Program-made: the position numbers and the translations under genes | Notes under the pieces: generated by a model | What the model was told of the DNA's origin: nothing | The model's input: the letters and a program-made list of their open reading frames with translations, nothing else | The model's database searches: none | Origin: Nocardia arizonensis | GTDB taxonomy: Bacteria; Actinomycetota; Actinomycetes; Mycobacteriales; Mycobacteriaceae | Assembly (NCBI RefSeq): GCF_001310275.1 | Contig: NZ_LGYZ01000087.1 | Coordinates: 1-64,000 of the forward strand | DNA: 64,000 nucleotides | Reading direction: 5' to 3' | In this document: positions 1 to 8,599 of the stretch, in pieces | How the letters are laid out: each line of letters starts with the position of its first letter | How positions within the stretch are numbered: the first letter of the stretch is position 1

Positions 1-1
1 G

Positions 2-433
2 TGGTCCTCGGTTGGCCTCACCAGCGGCGTCGTCCTGATCTTCCTCGCGACCCTGTTCGCCATGGGTACCCGGTTCGACGCCCTGGCCATCGGCGACGAC
101 ACCGCACGCACGCTGGGATTCTCACCGGTCCGACTGCGCGTCTACGCTCTCGGCATCGTCGCGCTCGGCGTCGGCGCCGTGGTGGCGGTGTCCGGCGCGA
201 TCGGATTCGTCGGCCTGATCATCCCGCACATCGCCCGACTGTGCGTCGGTGCCACCCACCGCGCGCTCATCCCCGTCTCGGCCCTGATCGGCGCGATATT
301 CCTGGTCGCCGCCGACGTCGTGGCCCGAATCGCCTTCGCCCCGCGTGAACTGCCACTGGGCATCGTGACCGCGGTCGTCGGCGCCCCGCTCCTGCTCGTG
401 CTCATCAGACGCATGCGCGCAACCTCAACATAA
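2..433 (+). CDS. FecCD-family iron-siderophore ABC transporter permease, 3' part
   Basis: This is the C-terminal part of an integral-membrane permease whose start lies before the window. The frame is open from base 2 and ends with TAA at 431-433. FecCD landmarks are visible: a DALAIGDDTARTLG segment (the loop that meets the ATPase), then IGFVGLIIPHIARL, then PRELPLGIVTAVVGAP near the end, with hydrophobic segments between. Such permeases import ferric siderophores or related chelates with an ATPase and a binding lipoprotein. The next gene downstream encodes that binding protein, so the two form one operon. The substrate cannot be read from the sequence. Confidence 0.93.
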   Translation, partial: WSSVGLTSGVVLIFLATLFAMGTRFDALAIGDDTARTLGFSPVRLRVYALGIVALGVGAVVAVSGAIGFVGLIIPHIARLCVGATHRALIPVSALIGAIFLVAADVVARIAFAPRELPLGIVTAVVGAPLLLVLIRRMRATST

Positions 434-453
434 CCCTCTGTCCAGCAAAGGAA

Positions 454-1449
454 ATGACGACAACAGTGAATACCCTCCACCTCCGCCGTCTCCGGCGGCC
501 CGCCTTACTGTCGGCGACCGTCGCCCTCGTCGCGGGCATCACCGCGTGCGGCGGTTCCACATCCTCGAACGCGCCTGTGGCGACCCCGGAGTTCCCCATG
601 ACGATCTCGAGCTGCGGACGCGAGGTCACCTTCGACGCGCCACCGCAACGAGCTGTCACCGTCGGGTCCATCGCCGCCCCGATGATCGCCGCCGCGGGCG
701 CCGCGGACCGCATCGTGGCCCGCACCTTCGAAACCTCCTCATTCCCCGGCCAATACGCCGACCGGCTCGCCCACGCCGAATTCGTCACCCCCAAAGCGGA
801 ACTGGCGCGCGAGGAGATCATCAACCGCGCCCCCGACGTAGTCGTCAGCTTCGAAGGAGCGGCTGTCACCGCGGATGATTTGGCGCCCATGGGCATTCCG
901 CTGCTGGTGACGCGCGGCTACTGCCAGAATGCCGCGGGCAGCTTCGATGACATTTTCGCCGACATAGAGCTCTACGGACGACTGTTCGGCACCAAACAAG
1001 CCGCCGACGCCGAGGCCACGGCACTGCGCGCACGGGTGGCGGCGGTCGCCGACAAGCCGAAGAACGGGTCGGCGTCGCGCCCCGCTGCCGCGCTGATCCT
1101 CAGCCGCGACGGCTCGACCCTCAACGCCTACGGCGCCACCAGCACCGTCAACACCCAGATGGGTACGCTCGGGCTCACCAACATCTTCGGTGACGTCGCC
1201 AAACGCCAATTCGGAGCCAACACCGAGACGCTCATCCAACGCGACCCCGAAGTCGTCATCCTGCTCACCCAGGGCGACCAGACCCCCGAATCGGCCACCG
1301 CCGCGCTGCGCGCCCGCCCCGAACTCGCCTCGGTCGAAGCGATCCGGGACAACCGGATCATCGCCGTCCCCTTCGGCTACACCGGCCCCGGCCCGGTCGC
1401 CGTCGAAGGGCTCGAAGTGCTGGCGCGCAAGCTGGAGGCACTGCGATGA
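454..1449 (+). CDS. Iron-siderophore ABC transporter substrate-binding lipoprotein
   Basis: The product is about 330 residues with an N-terminal lipoprotein signal: arginine-rich start, hydrophobic stretch, and a lipobox ending in ITAC followed by GGS. The mature part fits the periplasmic-binding-protein fold of FecB/FepB-type proteins (PF01497), with RAVTVGSIAAPMIAAAGAADRI early and VEGLEVLARKLEAL at the C-terminus. It would sit on the outer face of the membrane and deliver a ferric chelate to the permease encoded just upstream. The ATG at 454 lies only one base after an AAAGGA Shine-Dalgarno sequence, so the in-frame GTG at 466 is a reasonable alternative start. Confidence 0.92.
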   Translation: MTTTVNTLHLRRLRRPALLSATVALVAGITACGGSTSSNAPVATPEFPMTISSCGREVTFDAPPQRAVTVGSIAAPMIAAAGAADRIVARTFETSSFPGQYADRLAHAEFVTPKAELAREEIINRAPDVVVSFEGAAVTADDLAPMGIPLLVTRGYCQNAAGSFDDIFADIELYGRLFGTKQAADAEATALRARVAAVADKPKNGSASRPAAALILSRDGSTLNAYGATSTVNTQMGTLGLTNIFGDVAKRQFGANTETLIQRDPEVVILLTQGDQTPESATAALRARPELASVEAIRDNRIIAVPFGYTGPGPVAVEGLEVLARKLEALR

Positions 1450-1991
1450 GCACGCCGACCCGCCTCGAGGTCGACTACGCGATCCGCGAAGCCCGCGTCG
1501 AGGACCTGCCCGCGGCCCGCCGGATCATGCTCGACACCTTCTACAATGTGCTCGGCTGCGGCTACATGCCCGAACACCACGAGGACGTCGTCGACCCCGC
1601 CAAGACCTATCTCGAGCATCCCGACCAACGCCTGTGGGTCGCCGTGCGTGACGGGCAAGTGGTGGCCACCACCGCGATTCAGGCACGCGGCCCGAGAAAT
1701 CCACCCCATCCGGCCTGGCTGGCCGAACAGTTCCCCGACGGCGTCACGGCCCAATTGTTCCGGGTCTACGTCGATCCCCCGCATCAACGACGTGGACTGG
1801 CCACCCTGCTCGTGCGGGCTGCCATCGACTTCGTGCGGCACAACCCCAACCTGCGCCGTCTCTACCTCCACACCGACGCCAAATCGCCAGGAGCACTGGA
1901 GTTCTGGCGGACCTTCGGCACCATCATCCACGACGCGCGCACACCGGACGCGGTATTCCAGACCGTCCATCTCGAGATCCCACTGGACTGA
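1446..1991 (+). CDS. GNAT-family N-acetyltransferase
   Basis: The 181-residue protein has the GNAT fold signature. A YVDPPHQRRGLATLLVRAAI segment matches motif A (the acetyl-CoA pyrophosphate loop, R/Q-x-x-G-x-A/G), and LHTDAKSPGALEFWRTFG is the motif B region. The ATG overlaps the stop codon of the binding-protein gene (ATGA), so it is translationally coupled to the iron-uptake operon. It could modify a siderophore or an amine, but the substrate is unknown. A general metabolic GNAT cannot be excluded. Confidence 0.88.
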   Translation: MSTPTRLEVDYAIREARVEDLPAARRIMLDTFYNVLGCGYMPEHHEDVVDPAKTYLEHPDQRLWVAVRDGQVVATTAIQARGPRNPPHPAWLAEQFPDGVTAQLFRVYVDPPHQRRGLATLLVRAAIDFVRHNPNLRRLYLHTDAKSPGALEFWRTFGTIIHDARTPDAVFQTVHLEIPLD

Positions 1992-2150
1992 GCGCAACCG
2001 GCGCTCGCACGGGTTGCCACAGCCCCTACCTACAGCGGCCGATATCAGCGACGCCACGGCGATCGGCGCGACTCTGCTGCGCCGTAAGCGGAGAGTTCAT
2101 CGTGACGGTTTCGATCGGATGGGTGAACGCTCGGGCGGTATCGTTCCCGA

Positions 2151-2400
2151 TATGTCCACCGCGTCTGTCCTTGTCGCGCGTCTGCGCGGCGCGATGACAG
2201 GCGCGGCGTCGGGAGCGGCGGCGTTGGCCGCCCACGGCATCGGCGGCGGCATGGTTCCTACCGACAGCACGCTGGTGTTGCTGGTGGCGGGATGCGTACT
2301 GGTCGGAGTCGCCGGCGCGGGACCAGCGGGTCGCCGGTGGCTAGTGCTGCTCACCCGTCACGCCGCGACTGTTCCCGATGAACGGTGTCTCGCGGCACCG
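2151..2400 (+). pseudogene. N-terminal remnant of a small membrane protein
   Basis: From ATG 2151 the frame encodes a plausible alanine/glycine-rich membrane segment, with AAALAAHGIGGGMVP followed by a hydrophobic helix ending VLVGVAGAGPAG. After about codon 75 the composition becomes proline/arginine-rich low-complexity sequence and the frame runs antisense into the GT87 remnant from about 2351. I read it as a truncated membrane-protein gene fused by deletion to unrelated DNA. It has no convincing ribosome-binding site. A real short gene remains possible. Confidence 0.35.
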
Positions 2401-3073
2401 GGGCAGAGTTCGCCGTCGCCTTCGTCTGCTGCTGAGTTCGGGCCTCGGGAACCGCGGTCCGCCGGTGACCGCCGGCCGCCCTGTGAGGCGGTCCCTGTAG
2501 GTCGCGCGGGTTCGCGCGCAACCACATCAGCATGGGGACGAGCCAGATCCACTGGTGCGACCACCCCAGCGGGAACAGGGCCGCCGCGACCGCGGACGGA
2601 ACCCAGATCAGGACCACGCGATCGTGCCGGAACCGGGCAACGACCAGCGCGGCCGAGCCGAGGAGCGGCACCGCCGCCGCGATCCAGAGGGCCGAATCCG
2701 ACGTCACCGCCCGCGAATCGACTCAGGACCGCACGAAGGGACTGATTCGCGACGGTGGCGACACCGCCGACCCGAAGGGAATGGCGACCGACCCGTCCCC
2801 GGTGCGGGCCGCCGCCTCGTACAGCTGCCCGTCGGCGGCCCAGCCGGGCGAGGACACGAACACCCGCAGGTCGCCCAGGTAGTAGTCGCTAGCGGTGACG
2901 ATCAGGAAGACGGCCATCGCCGCGAGGGAAAGCAGCAGGACAGCCGCCGCCAAGACGGCTCGCCGCCGATCCGCCGCCGGATCGGGGAGCACACCCGCGT
3001 TCCGGCGGCTTGTCGGGTCGACCGGTCGCGGCGTCGGTGCGACCCGGCCGCCGTCGGCATCTGTGTTCGTCAT
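2351..3073 (-). pseudogene. Collapsed GT87 (alpha-1,2-mannosyltransferase-like) gene
   Basis: Two open stretches on the minus strand, 3073-2723 and 2707-2351, lie in the same frame and are separated by a stop codon at 2723-2725. The first has a transmembrane helix followed by DYYLGDLRVF and a GQLYEA segment, like the N-terminus of GT87/DUF2029 polyprenyl-phosphate mannosyltransferases. The second has two hydrophobic helices and PLGWSHQWIWLVPML, which matches the conserved C-terminal SWxHHWxW region of the same family. Normal members are about 400 residues. Here only about 235 codons remain, so the central helices and the catalytic loop are missing. The reading is family-based. Confidence 0.6.
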
Positions 3074-3251
3074 CGAGACCTCTCGTCACGGCGTGACCGT
3101 CACTCATTGGTCGTCGGAAGACCGCTGGAGGTTCCCGTGGGTCCGGCGATATCGAGCATCCCGACGGCAACCGCAGTATCATGGATAGCTGCGGCCTCGT
3201 CGCTCGGCGATCACCGCACGGAACGTCCGATTCTCAGATGAGGGGAGTGTC

Positions 3252-3467
3252 GTGTCCGAAACCAAATTCGCTGTGGATGGTCTGCATTGCCAGGGGTGCG
3301 TCGGAACGGTCGAGAAGGCGATTTCGACGATCCCCGATGTCCACCGAGTGAGCGTCGACCTCGATATCGAGGGACTGTCGCAGGTCACCGTCGACGCCGA
3401 TCACGAGCTCGGCGCCGAGGAGATCCGCCGCGCGCTGCGCAGCGGCGGAAATTTCACGTTGGTCTGA
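3252..3467 (+). CDS. Copper chaperone-like heavy-metal-associated (HMA) domain protein
   Basis: This is a 71-residue single HMA domain with the metal-binding motif in GLHCQGCVGTVEKA (CxxC). A ferredoxin-like beta-alpha-beta pattern follows and the protein ends at SGGNFTLV. Such proteins bind Cu(I) and pass it to a P-type ATPase or a CsoR-type repressor in the cytoplasm. The GTG at 3252 is chosen because an AGGGGAG Shine-Dalgarno sequence sits about five bases upstream. No copper ATPase is adjacent. The variable loop carries Asp residues in an unusual IEGLSQVTVDA segment, so the metal specificity is not certain. Confidence 0.88.
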   Translation: MSETKFAVDGLHCQGCVGTVEKAISTIPDVHRVSVDLDIEGLSQVTVDADHELGAEEIRRALRSGGNFTLV

Positions 3468-3474
3468 ATCGGCG

Positions 3475-3514
3475 CGTCATCGGCGCGACCGCCGGACGGC
3501 GCGCGCCGATGACG
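3475..3514 (+). terminator. Strong hairpin after the HMA gene
   Basis: Bases 3475-3487 (CGTCATCGGCGCG) pair perfectly with 3502-3514 (CGCGCCGATGACG), giving a 13-bp GC-rich stem and a 14-base loop just after the HMA stop codon. No clear U-tract follows, which is common in actinomycete terminators. Confidence 0.7.
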
Positions 3515-3702
3515 GGTGCCGATGGACTTCGCCGCGTGCAGCCGCATCTCCCCCGCTTCGGCCACAAGTCCGCGACGGGATCATGGATCGCTTGCCGGTC
3601 TTTCAATCACACCGGTTCGACACGCCGCGAAGTCCGCGGGAGTCGCAGGACGACACAGGACCACCGGCGCCCGAGCGAACTCCCTCGTTCATAGTCGCGG
3701 CG

Positions 3703-3736
3703 CGATGGCTCCCGGTTCCCGATGGCTCCCGGTTCC
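3703..3736. repeat. Perfect 17-bp tandem duplication
   Basis: The unit CGATGGCTCCCGGTTCC occurs twice head-to-tail at 3703-3719 and 3720-3736. It lies in a stretch without a convincing gene and is most likely a replication-slippage product. Confidence 0.8.
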
Positions 3737-3790
3737 CTCGGAATCGAGTCGAATCCGGTCGCCCGGCATCCGAATGCCGGAGGCCCGAAT

Positions 3791-3976
3791 TCAATCGCGA
3801 ATCCGGCGTTCGCGCGCCCCGAACCGAGCACGGGTGATCCGGCGACCATCGAACAGCCACGACAGCACCGGCACGCGCGACACCACCGCGTAGACGACCA
3901 GCGACCCCGACAGCGCGCCGACGATGGTAGACGACCATCGCGGCATCCGCGGCGCGCGCCGCGACGGCGTTCGCAC
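3791..3976 (-). CDS. Possible small membrane protein (weak)
   Basis: This is a 61-residue frame with one hydrophobic segment (IVGALSGSLVVYAVVSRVPV) between basic flanks. It could be a small inner-membrane protein or a fragment of one. I recognise no family, see no neighbour logic and find no clear ribosome-binding site, so this call is weak. Confidence 0.2.
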   Translation of the reverse strand: MRTPSRRAPRMPRWSSTIVGALSGSLVVYAVVSRVPVLSWLFDGRRITRARFGARERRIRD

Positions 3977-4165
3977 CCGATGCGAGTCTGCTCATCGTGG
4001 TTGACACCACCGCTGTCATACCCGCGCCGACCACCGGGATGAGCTGGTGACGGGCAGCGGTGACCCATTCGAGGAGTTGTTCCGCCCCGGCGAGAACCCG
4101 CTCGCGACCACTAACAGGTTCGGGGAGTTGGTATTGACTCCTGTTGCAGTGCAGTATGTTTCGTC

Positions 4166-4457
4166 GTGGCAGTACCGTGGATCGTGGACGACGAGTTGTG
4201 GGCAGTGATCGAACCGCTACTCCCGGTGCGCCCTCCGGGGACACCGGGTCCCGCGCGGATGGACGACCGGCTGGTGTTGCAGGGGATCTTGTTCGTGCTG
4301 GTCACCGGGATCGGCTGGGAAGACCTTCCTCAGGAATTGGGGTTCGGGTCCGGGATGACGTGTTGGCGACGGCTACGCGATTGGCAGACGGCGGACGTGT
4401 TCGACGCCTTGCACGAGACGATGCTCGCCCACTGCCACCGCGCCGGGTTGATCGATT
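4166..4457 (+). pseudogene. IS5-family (DUF4096-type) transposase, 5' fragment
   Basis: From GTG 4166 the frame gives the N-terminal domain of an IS5-group transposase: VPWIVDDELWAVIEPLLP, then GILFVLVTGIGWEDLPQELG and MTCWRRLRDWQ. The frame stops matching the family just after HRAGLIDF, where normal members continue to the first catalytic Asp. From about 4458 the DNA belongs to a different element. None of the three catalytic acidic residues is present, so the fragment is inactive. Confidence 0.8.
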
Positions 4458-5721
4458 TTGGACCACCTATGGCGGCGCCTGGGCATGGAGACGATCGTGA
4501 CCCGCCTCGGCCGGCCCCGCCGTGGCCGGCCCCGCGACATGACCACCACCGAACGCGTCCTGTTCGCCCTGGTCGCGAACCGGGTCCTGGCGCCGTCGTC
4601 GAAACTGGCCGCCGCGGACTGGATCACCAATGACGTCCACATCGACGGCTTGCCCGAGACCACCGATGATGCCTGCTACCGGGCGATGGACTGGCTGGGT
4701 TCGGTGACCGACGACCTCGAACGGCAGGTGTTCGACCATGTCGAGACCCTGCTCAACCTCGAGGTCGTGATCGGGATGGCCGTCACTCGTGACGGGATCC
4801 CGGTCCGCTGCTGGTCGTGGCCCGGCAACGCCTCGGATCAGGCCCTGATCCGGCAGGTGAAAGACGATATGCGGGACTGGACGCTGTCGAAGATCGTGTG
4901 GGTCACCGACCGCGGCTTCTCCTGCGCCGCGAACCGGCAATACCTCCGCCAGGGCGATCACCACTACATCATCGGCGAGAAGATGCGGTCCGGGAGCGAG
5001 GAAGTGCGGGCCGCGATGTCACGGCAAGGCCGGTATCTGGATGTCGCGGACAACATGCGGGTCAGGGAAGTCCGTGTCAGCGAGTCGGAACGGTTCGTGA
5101 TCTGCTCCAACCCCGAAGCCGCGCAACGGGATGCGGCGATCAGGGAGAAGATGATCGCCCACCTGGCGAGTTGATCGACGGCAGCGACGCGCTCACCGAC
5201 TTCAAGCGGGGTGAGCTGCGCGGCAAGATCAAGACAATGCCCGGGCTGAACCGGTTCCTGCGGGTCACGCGAGCCGGGAAGCTGCGGGTCGACGCGCGTC
5301 GAAAGTGAAGGCGGAAGCCAACTTCGACGGCAAGTACCTGCTGCGCTGCTCGGATTCGTCGTTGTCGGCGGCGGATATCGCGGTCGGCTACAAGCAGCTC
5401 CTCGAGGTCGAACGCGGCTGGCGGGACATGAAACAGATCCTCGATCTGCGGCCGGTCTATCACCGGCTCGAGGAACGGATCCGCGCGCATGTCGTGCTGT
5501 GCTGGCTCGGGCTGTTGATGATCCGGATCATCGAGACCAGCACCGGCGCGACCTGGTCGGCGCTGCGCCGCGACCTGGACCGGCTACATGTCGGCACGTT
5601 CACCGGCCCTGCGGGCACGTTCCGGCGGGCGACGGAACCGACCAAGCCCCAACGCGACGTGCTGACCAAGCTCGGCATCCCAGTTCCGAAGCAGATCGTC
5701 GAGCTCACGCCGGCGTCCTGA
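4458..5721 (+). pseudogene. IS1634-family transposase, 5'-truncated and frameshifted
   Basis: The remnant starts inside the protein at DHLWRRLGMET and then shows the IS4-superfamily pattern: ERVLFALVANRVLAPSSKLA, VIGMAVTRDGIPVRCWSWPG, IVWVTDRGFSCAANRQYL. Coding moves from the first frame (to about 5172) to a second frame (about 5170-5305, TDFKRGELRGKIK) and then to a third (5305-5721, VERGWRDMKQILDLRPVYHR, then AHVVLCWLGLLM). That makes at least two frameshifts plus loss of the N-terminus. It abuts the IS5-type fragment with no spacer. Confidence 0.85.
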
Positions 5722-5743
5722 CCAGCAGCGATACACGCGCCTA

Positions 5744-5770
5744 GAGACACGCTCTCCGGGCGCGTTTCTC
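5744..5770 (+). terminator. Hairpin downstream of the IS1634 remnant
   Basis: GAGACACGC (5744-5752) pairs with GCGTTTCTC (5762-5770) with one mismatch and a 9-base loop, 22 bases after the transposase stop codon. It may be the element's terminator or part of its end. Confidence 0.4.
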
Positions 5771-5981
5771 CATGTCCGGGCAGGTCAGGGCATAAATCGG
5801 TGCTCTAGCCGGACCGAATTATGCGGAACCCAGGCTCAACCGTCTCCACGACCGCGGCATCCCCACTCGCGACACCCACAAACGAACCCGGACCTGACAC
5901 AGCGAGAATCACACCGAACGGCGACCGCGACGTCCATTTATGCACAAGGTGATGTCCAAAAACCCCAGAAAAAACGGGAGT

Positions 5982-6011
5982 AAGGAGTAGGACCCATCTG
6001 CCCTACTCCTT
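5982..6011. repeat. Perfect 10-bp inverted repeat, possible terminator
   Basis: AAGGAGTAGG (5982-5991) and its exact reverse complement CCTACTCCTT (6002-6011) flank a 10-base loop, followed by a short T run. It lies beyond the 3' end of the minus-strand secretion operon and could act as its terminator. The distance (about 195 bases) makes this tentative. Confidence 0.5.
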
Positions 6012-6205
6012 TAAGTGGGTCTAACGCTCCACAACCCGAACACTTCGACCGTCGAAGGGCCAGCGATTCGGATCGTGCCGGTGGGTACCCGGCGGGGGTG
6101 AGAGAACGGCCCGGGTCCGGCCTGCTGGAGTTCGGCGCGGCGCGGGTCAGACACTGCTGGCGCGAAATCGACGCTATTTGTCGATGATTCGCAAGCACTA
6201 CCGCC

Positions 6206-6973
6206 TCATTCACCGGACCCTGTCTGGTCGTCGTCGCATTCATCGGGTTGTCTTGTATCGGGAATGGCCTGAAGGGCTGTACGGAAGCGTGGGTGAGCCT
6301 GCACGAAGGCGAACCGTTCGTCGTAGATCGGTCGGAATACCACGGGCGCGATACTTCGGCTGGCGAGCCATGCCGCCACACCTATCCCGATGGGGATCGA
6401 GCCCGGGAAGAATGCCCACACCAGGGGGCGGACCACCGTCTGAAGGTCGGCTTCGAGCCCCGCCCAGCCCGCGATGATCAGGATCGCCAAGACGAGCAGA
6501 TTCGCGGCCATCACTGTCGCCAGAACTGCGGCGATACGTCGGTAGCGGCGGCCGGACTGTTCGCAGCGGTCGCAGACCGGCCAGTCGCCGATCAGGATCG
6601 TCGACATCGGCGAAAGCTGTCGTGTCGGCCACCTTTTCACCGTGATGCGGGGGAATCGAGGGTGATGGCTGGAATCGTAGAAGCACACTCTGATCGGCGT
6701 CCGGGAACGTGCGGGGCGTCCGTGTCGACTACAGAGGTCGGGAAGTTGCTGGGCAACTTCCAATTCCAGTGGTTCGACAGTCCGCGACACCACGTCCTGA
6801 TACAGCAATTTGGTGTGGGGTAGAGGTTCTCGGCATCGACGCAGCCGAACCGTCGCATCGTCGACACCGGTCCAGGGCCGCTGGTAAGTCATCGGTGGCG
6901 CACCGTTATATCGGCCGTCACCAGCGGGATCGCTTGCTCGATCGCGGTGGGTCCACGGTACTTCCTTGTTCAT
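6206..6973 (-). CDS. Two-helix membrane protein of the ESX-like operon
   Basis: This 255-residue protein of unknown function has a cytoplasm-like N-terminal region. It contains a cysteine/histidine patch (LPDLCSRHGRPARSR) and a second one (DWPVCDRCEQSGRRYRR). Two transmembrane helices follow around residues 145-170 and 180-203, then a short polar tail. Its ATG overlaps the stop of the upstream gene (ATGA), so it is the last gene of a four-gene operon. The two Cys pairs could bind metal, but this is inference. I recognise no named family. Confidence 0.75.
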   Translation of the reverse strand: MNKEVPWTHRDRASDPAGDGRYNGAPPMTYQRPWTGVDDATVRLRRCREPLPHTKLLYQDVVSRTVEPLELEVAQQLPDLCSRHGRPARSRTPIRVCFYDSSHHPRFPRITVKRWPTRQLSPMSTILIGDWPVCDRCEQSGRRYRRIAAVLATVMAANLLVLAILIIAGWAGLEADLQTVVRPLVWAFFPGSIPIGIGVAAWLASRSIAPVVFRPIYDERFAFVQAHPRFRTALQAIPDTRQPDECDDDQTGSGE

Positions 6974-7524
6974 TCCAGCCAGCCGCTCCGGCGTCGGTCC
7001 CGATAGTAGCGATCGTCGTCATCGGGTTCGTCGGGGGTGACGATCTGTTCGCGATCGGGTTTGCGGGTTCCTGGAATCACATTGCGAGGTACCACGGGAC
7101 CATTGCCGTTCGCCGATCCTGCTGTCGGTTCGGCCGGGGTAGTGGACGTGTTCGTCCGGGCCCCCGGCGTGGCCGATTCCGGTGTGCTGTCGGCGGCAGA
7201 TGATGTGTCGGGGATCTGATTGCGGTAGGTGTCGAGTATCTGTTCCCCGGCTCGCGCGAGTTGCTGCATCTGTTCGGGTGTTCTACTCGCGATATCGGCG
7301 ATGACCTTGGGCAGTGTGGCCTCGCTGAGGCGGGTGAAGGATTCGTTGTGGGCCAGATCGCGCAGGCTGCCTCGACCGTTCATGATCTCGCGTAACTGCT
7401 TTCGCAGGTCGTTGTCGATGCCAGGGCTGTCGACGAGGACTTTCAATGCCTTCGACAGGTGCCGCGACATACCGACATCGCGGCCGACCAGATCGAGCAT
7501 CGGTTCGTCGTCGCGTGTTGTCAT
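6970..7524 (-). CDS. Conserved hypothetical protein of the ESX-like operon
   Basis: The product has 184 residues. The first about 100 form a helical domain (LVGRDVGMSRHLSKALKVLV, then LREIMNGRGSLRDLAHNESF). A proline/threonine/serine-rich disordered region follows, ending in an acidic DEPDDDDRYYRDRR tail. No signal peptide or membrane segment is seen. Both ends overlap neighbouring genes by four bases, so it is made together with the WXG100-like protein and may be a partner or chaperone of that secreted protein. The family is not recognised. Confidence 0.75.
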   Translation of the reverse strand: MTTRDDEPMLDLVGRDVGMSRHLSKALKVLVDSPGIDNDLRKQLREIMNGRGSLRDLAHNESFTRLSEATLPKVIADIASRTPEQMQQLARAGEQILDTYRNQIPDTSSAADSTPESATPGARTNTSTTPAEPTAGSANGNGPVVPRNVIPGTRKPDREQIVTPDEPDDDDRYYRDRRRSGWLE

Positions 7525-8282
7525 GACACACCGGGGTGATCGTAGGAGGCTGCGGGAAGCGCAGGGAGCTGTGACGCTTCCATCGCCGCGCTGATTCCGC
7601 CCGACATCACCCCGACCAATGCCTCCGAGGCGTTCACCATGTGCCCGAGGTTACCGATGACCTTCACTACCCGGGTCGCCATATAGACGGCCAGCGCTGC
7701 GGCGACTGCCTCGAGTGCCGCTGCGGCACCGGCACCGACTCCGGTGGAAGCCGACGCGACAGCCGCGGCTTGGGTGACCGCCCATTCGATGGCGAGATCG
7801 CCCAGAGTTTGCACGAGGTCGGCGATGCCGTTGGCCATCCCGTAGGAGGCCAGCGCATAGGCGGAGATCTCATCGGCGACCTTGCTCAACGCCCCGGCTT
7901 GGCCATCCAGAGCGGCAGTCAGCGACGAGAAGTACGCGCGTGCGCTTTCGGCGGCATTCCCTTGCCAGGATTGCTCCACATGGCTCATCGCAGCGTCGAT
8001 CGCCTCGTGGTACGCCTGGTTGTAGGCGGCGAGGTTGCCGATAGCGTCAGCGGACTTCTGTAGTGCGACCCAATCTCCGGAGAGGTTGTTGGTGATCGTG
8101 GCGATGCAGTTGAAACCTCCGCCGTCCACGAACGGACTGGTCGCCATCGCGATCAAGTTGTTGAGGTGGTAGGTCAAACTCGTACCGTTGCCACTGATGA
8201 CGAGTTCGACGTAGTCATGGATCGGATCAGAGAAGTCCGGCTCGGACAGTTTCTCGACAGGGTAGGAAGTCGTCGGGGTCAT
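7521..8282 (-). CDS. WXG100-superfamily-like ESX/type VII substrate candidate
   Basis: The 253-residue alpha-helical protein carries a WxG turn in VEQSWQGNAAESARAYF around residues 103-119, with helices on both sides as in WXG100 and LXG-type proteins. After it comes a hydrophobic alanine-rich region (AAAVASASTGVGAGAAAALE) and a C-terminal tail. Such proteins are exported by type VII (ESX) systems as helical-hairpin dimers. It is translationally coupled (ATGA) to the EspC-like gene upstream. No EccC ATPase or other ESX core gene is present in the window. Confidence 0.75.
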   Translation of the reverse strand: MTPTTSYPVEKLSEPDFSDPIHDYVELVISGNGTSLTYHLNNLIAMATSPFVDGGGFNCIATITNNLSGDWVALQKSADAIGNLAAYNQAYHEAIDAAMSHVEQSWQGNAAESARAYFSSLTAALDGQAGALSKVADEISAYALASYGMANGIADLVQTLGDLAIEWAVTQAAAVASASTGVGAGAAAALEAVAAALAVYMATRVVKVIGNLGHMVNASEALVGVMSGGISAAMEASQLPALPAASYDHPGVS

Positions 8283-8599
8283 TTGCCGAGCCTTCCGTAG
8301 TAGGTGTCCATGTTCTCGGCTTGCACAGCGTCTGTAGTCCGGTACATGCGCGAGGCGTTGGTGAGTTCGCTGGACGAATCGTCGGTCACGACGCCCAAGC
8401 GCTCATAGTTCGATTTCAACTGGTCACACACCTGTTGGAGTTGATCGAGTACCGGCGCGAGTACCAAGCCACCGCTGCTCTGGACTTCGAGCCACCTCTG
8501 GGCGTAAACGACAGCCTGGCTGTTGTCCTCGGCGATCTTCCACAACCCACGTGCCGCCGAGTCCATATCGTCCGGGCTGACCCGGAATTCTTCGGCCAT
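8279..8599 (-). CDS. EspC-like ESX secretion-associated protein
   Basis: The 106-residue protein starts MAEEFRVSPDDMDSAARGLW and ends with a second helix (MYRTTDAVQAENMDTYYGRL), resembling the EspC family (PF10824) of small ESX-associated helical-hairpin proteins. A longer upstream frame exists, but the ATG at 8599 has an AGGTG-type Shine-Dalgarno sequence and gives the family-typical start. It is first in the four-gene operon 8599-6206, in which all genes overlap by four bases, and likely pairs with the next protein for export. Confidence 0.82.
   Translation of the reverse strand: MAEEFRVSPDDMDSAARGLWKIAEDNSQAVVYAQRWLEVQSSGGLVLAPVLDQLQQVCDQLKSNYERLGVVTDDSSSELTNASRMYRTTDAVQAENMDTYYGRLGK

Larger units (their letters stand above)
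3468..4165. other. Gene-poor stretch between the HMA gene and the insertion sequences
   Basis: Apart from the terminator hairpin and a 17-bp tandem duplication (3703-3736), I see no well-supported gene here. One short minus-strand frame (3791-3976) is listed separately with low confidence. The stretch sits next to truncated insertion sequences and looks like decayed sequence. Confidence 0.5.
4166..5721 (+). mobile_element. Chimeric junction of two dead insertion sequences
   Basis: The 5' end of an IS5-group element is joined directly to the middle of an IS1634-group element near 4455-4458. Both encode inactive transposase remnants on the plus strand. I could not define terminal inverted repeats for either. 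This marks an old insertion followed by deletion or recombination. Confidence 0.7.
5722..6205. other. Intergenic stretch between the IS remnant and the ESX-like operon
   Basis: No gene is supported here. It holds the hairpin at 5744-5770 and a clean inverted repeat at 5982-6011. The DNA around 5930-6010 is more A-rich than its surroundings. Confidence 0.5.
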
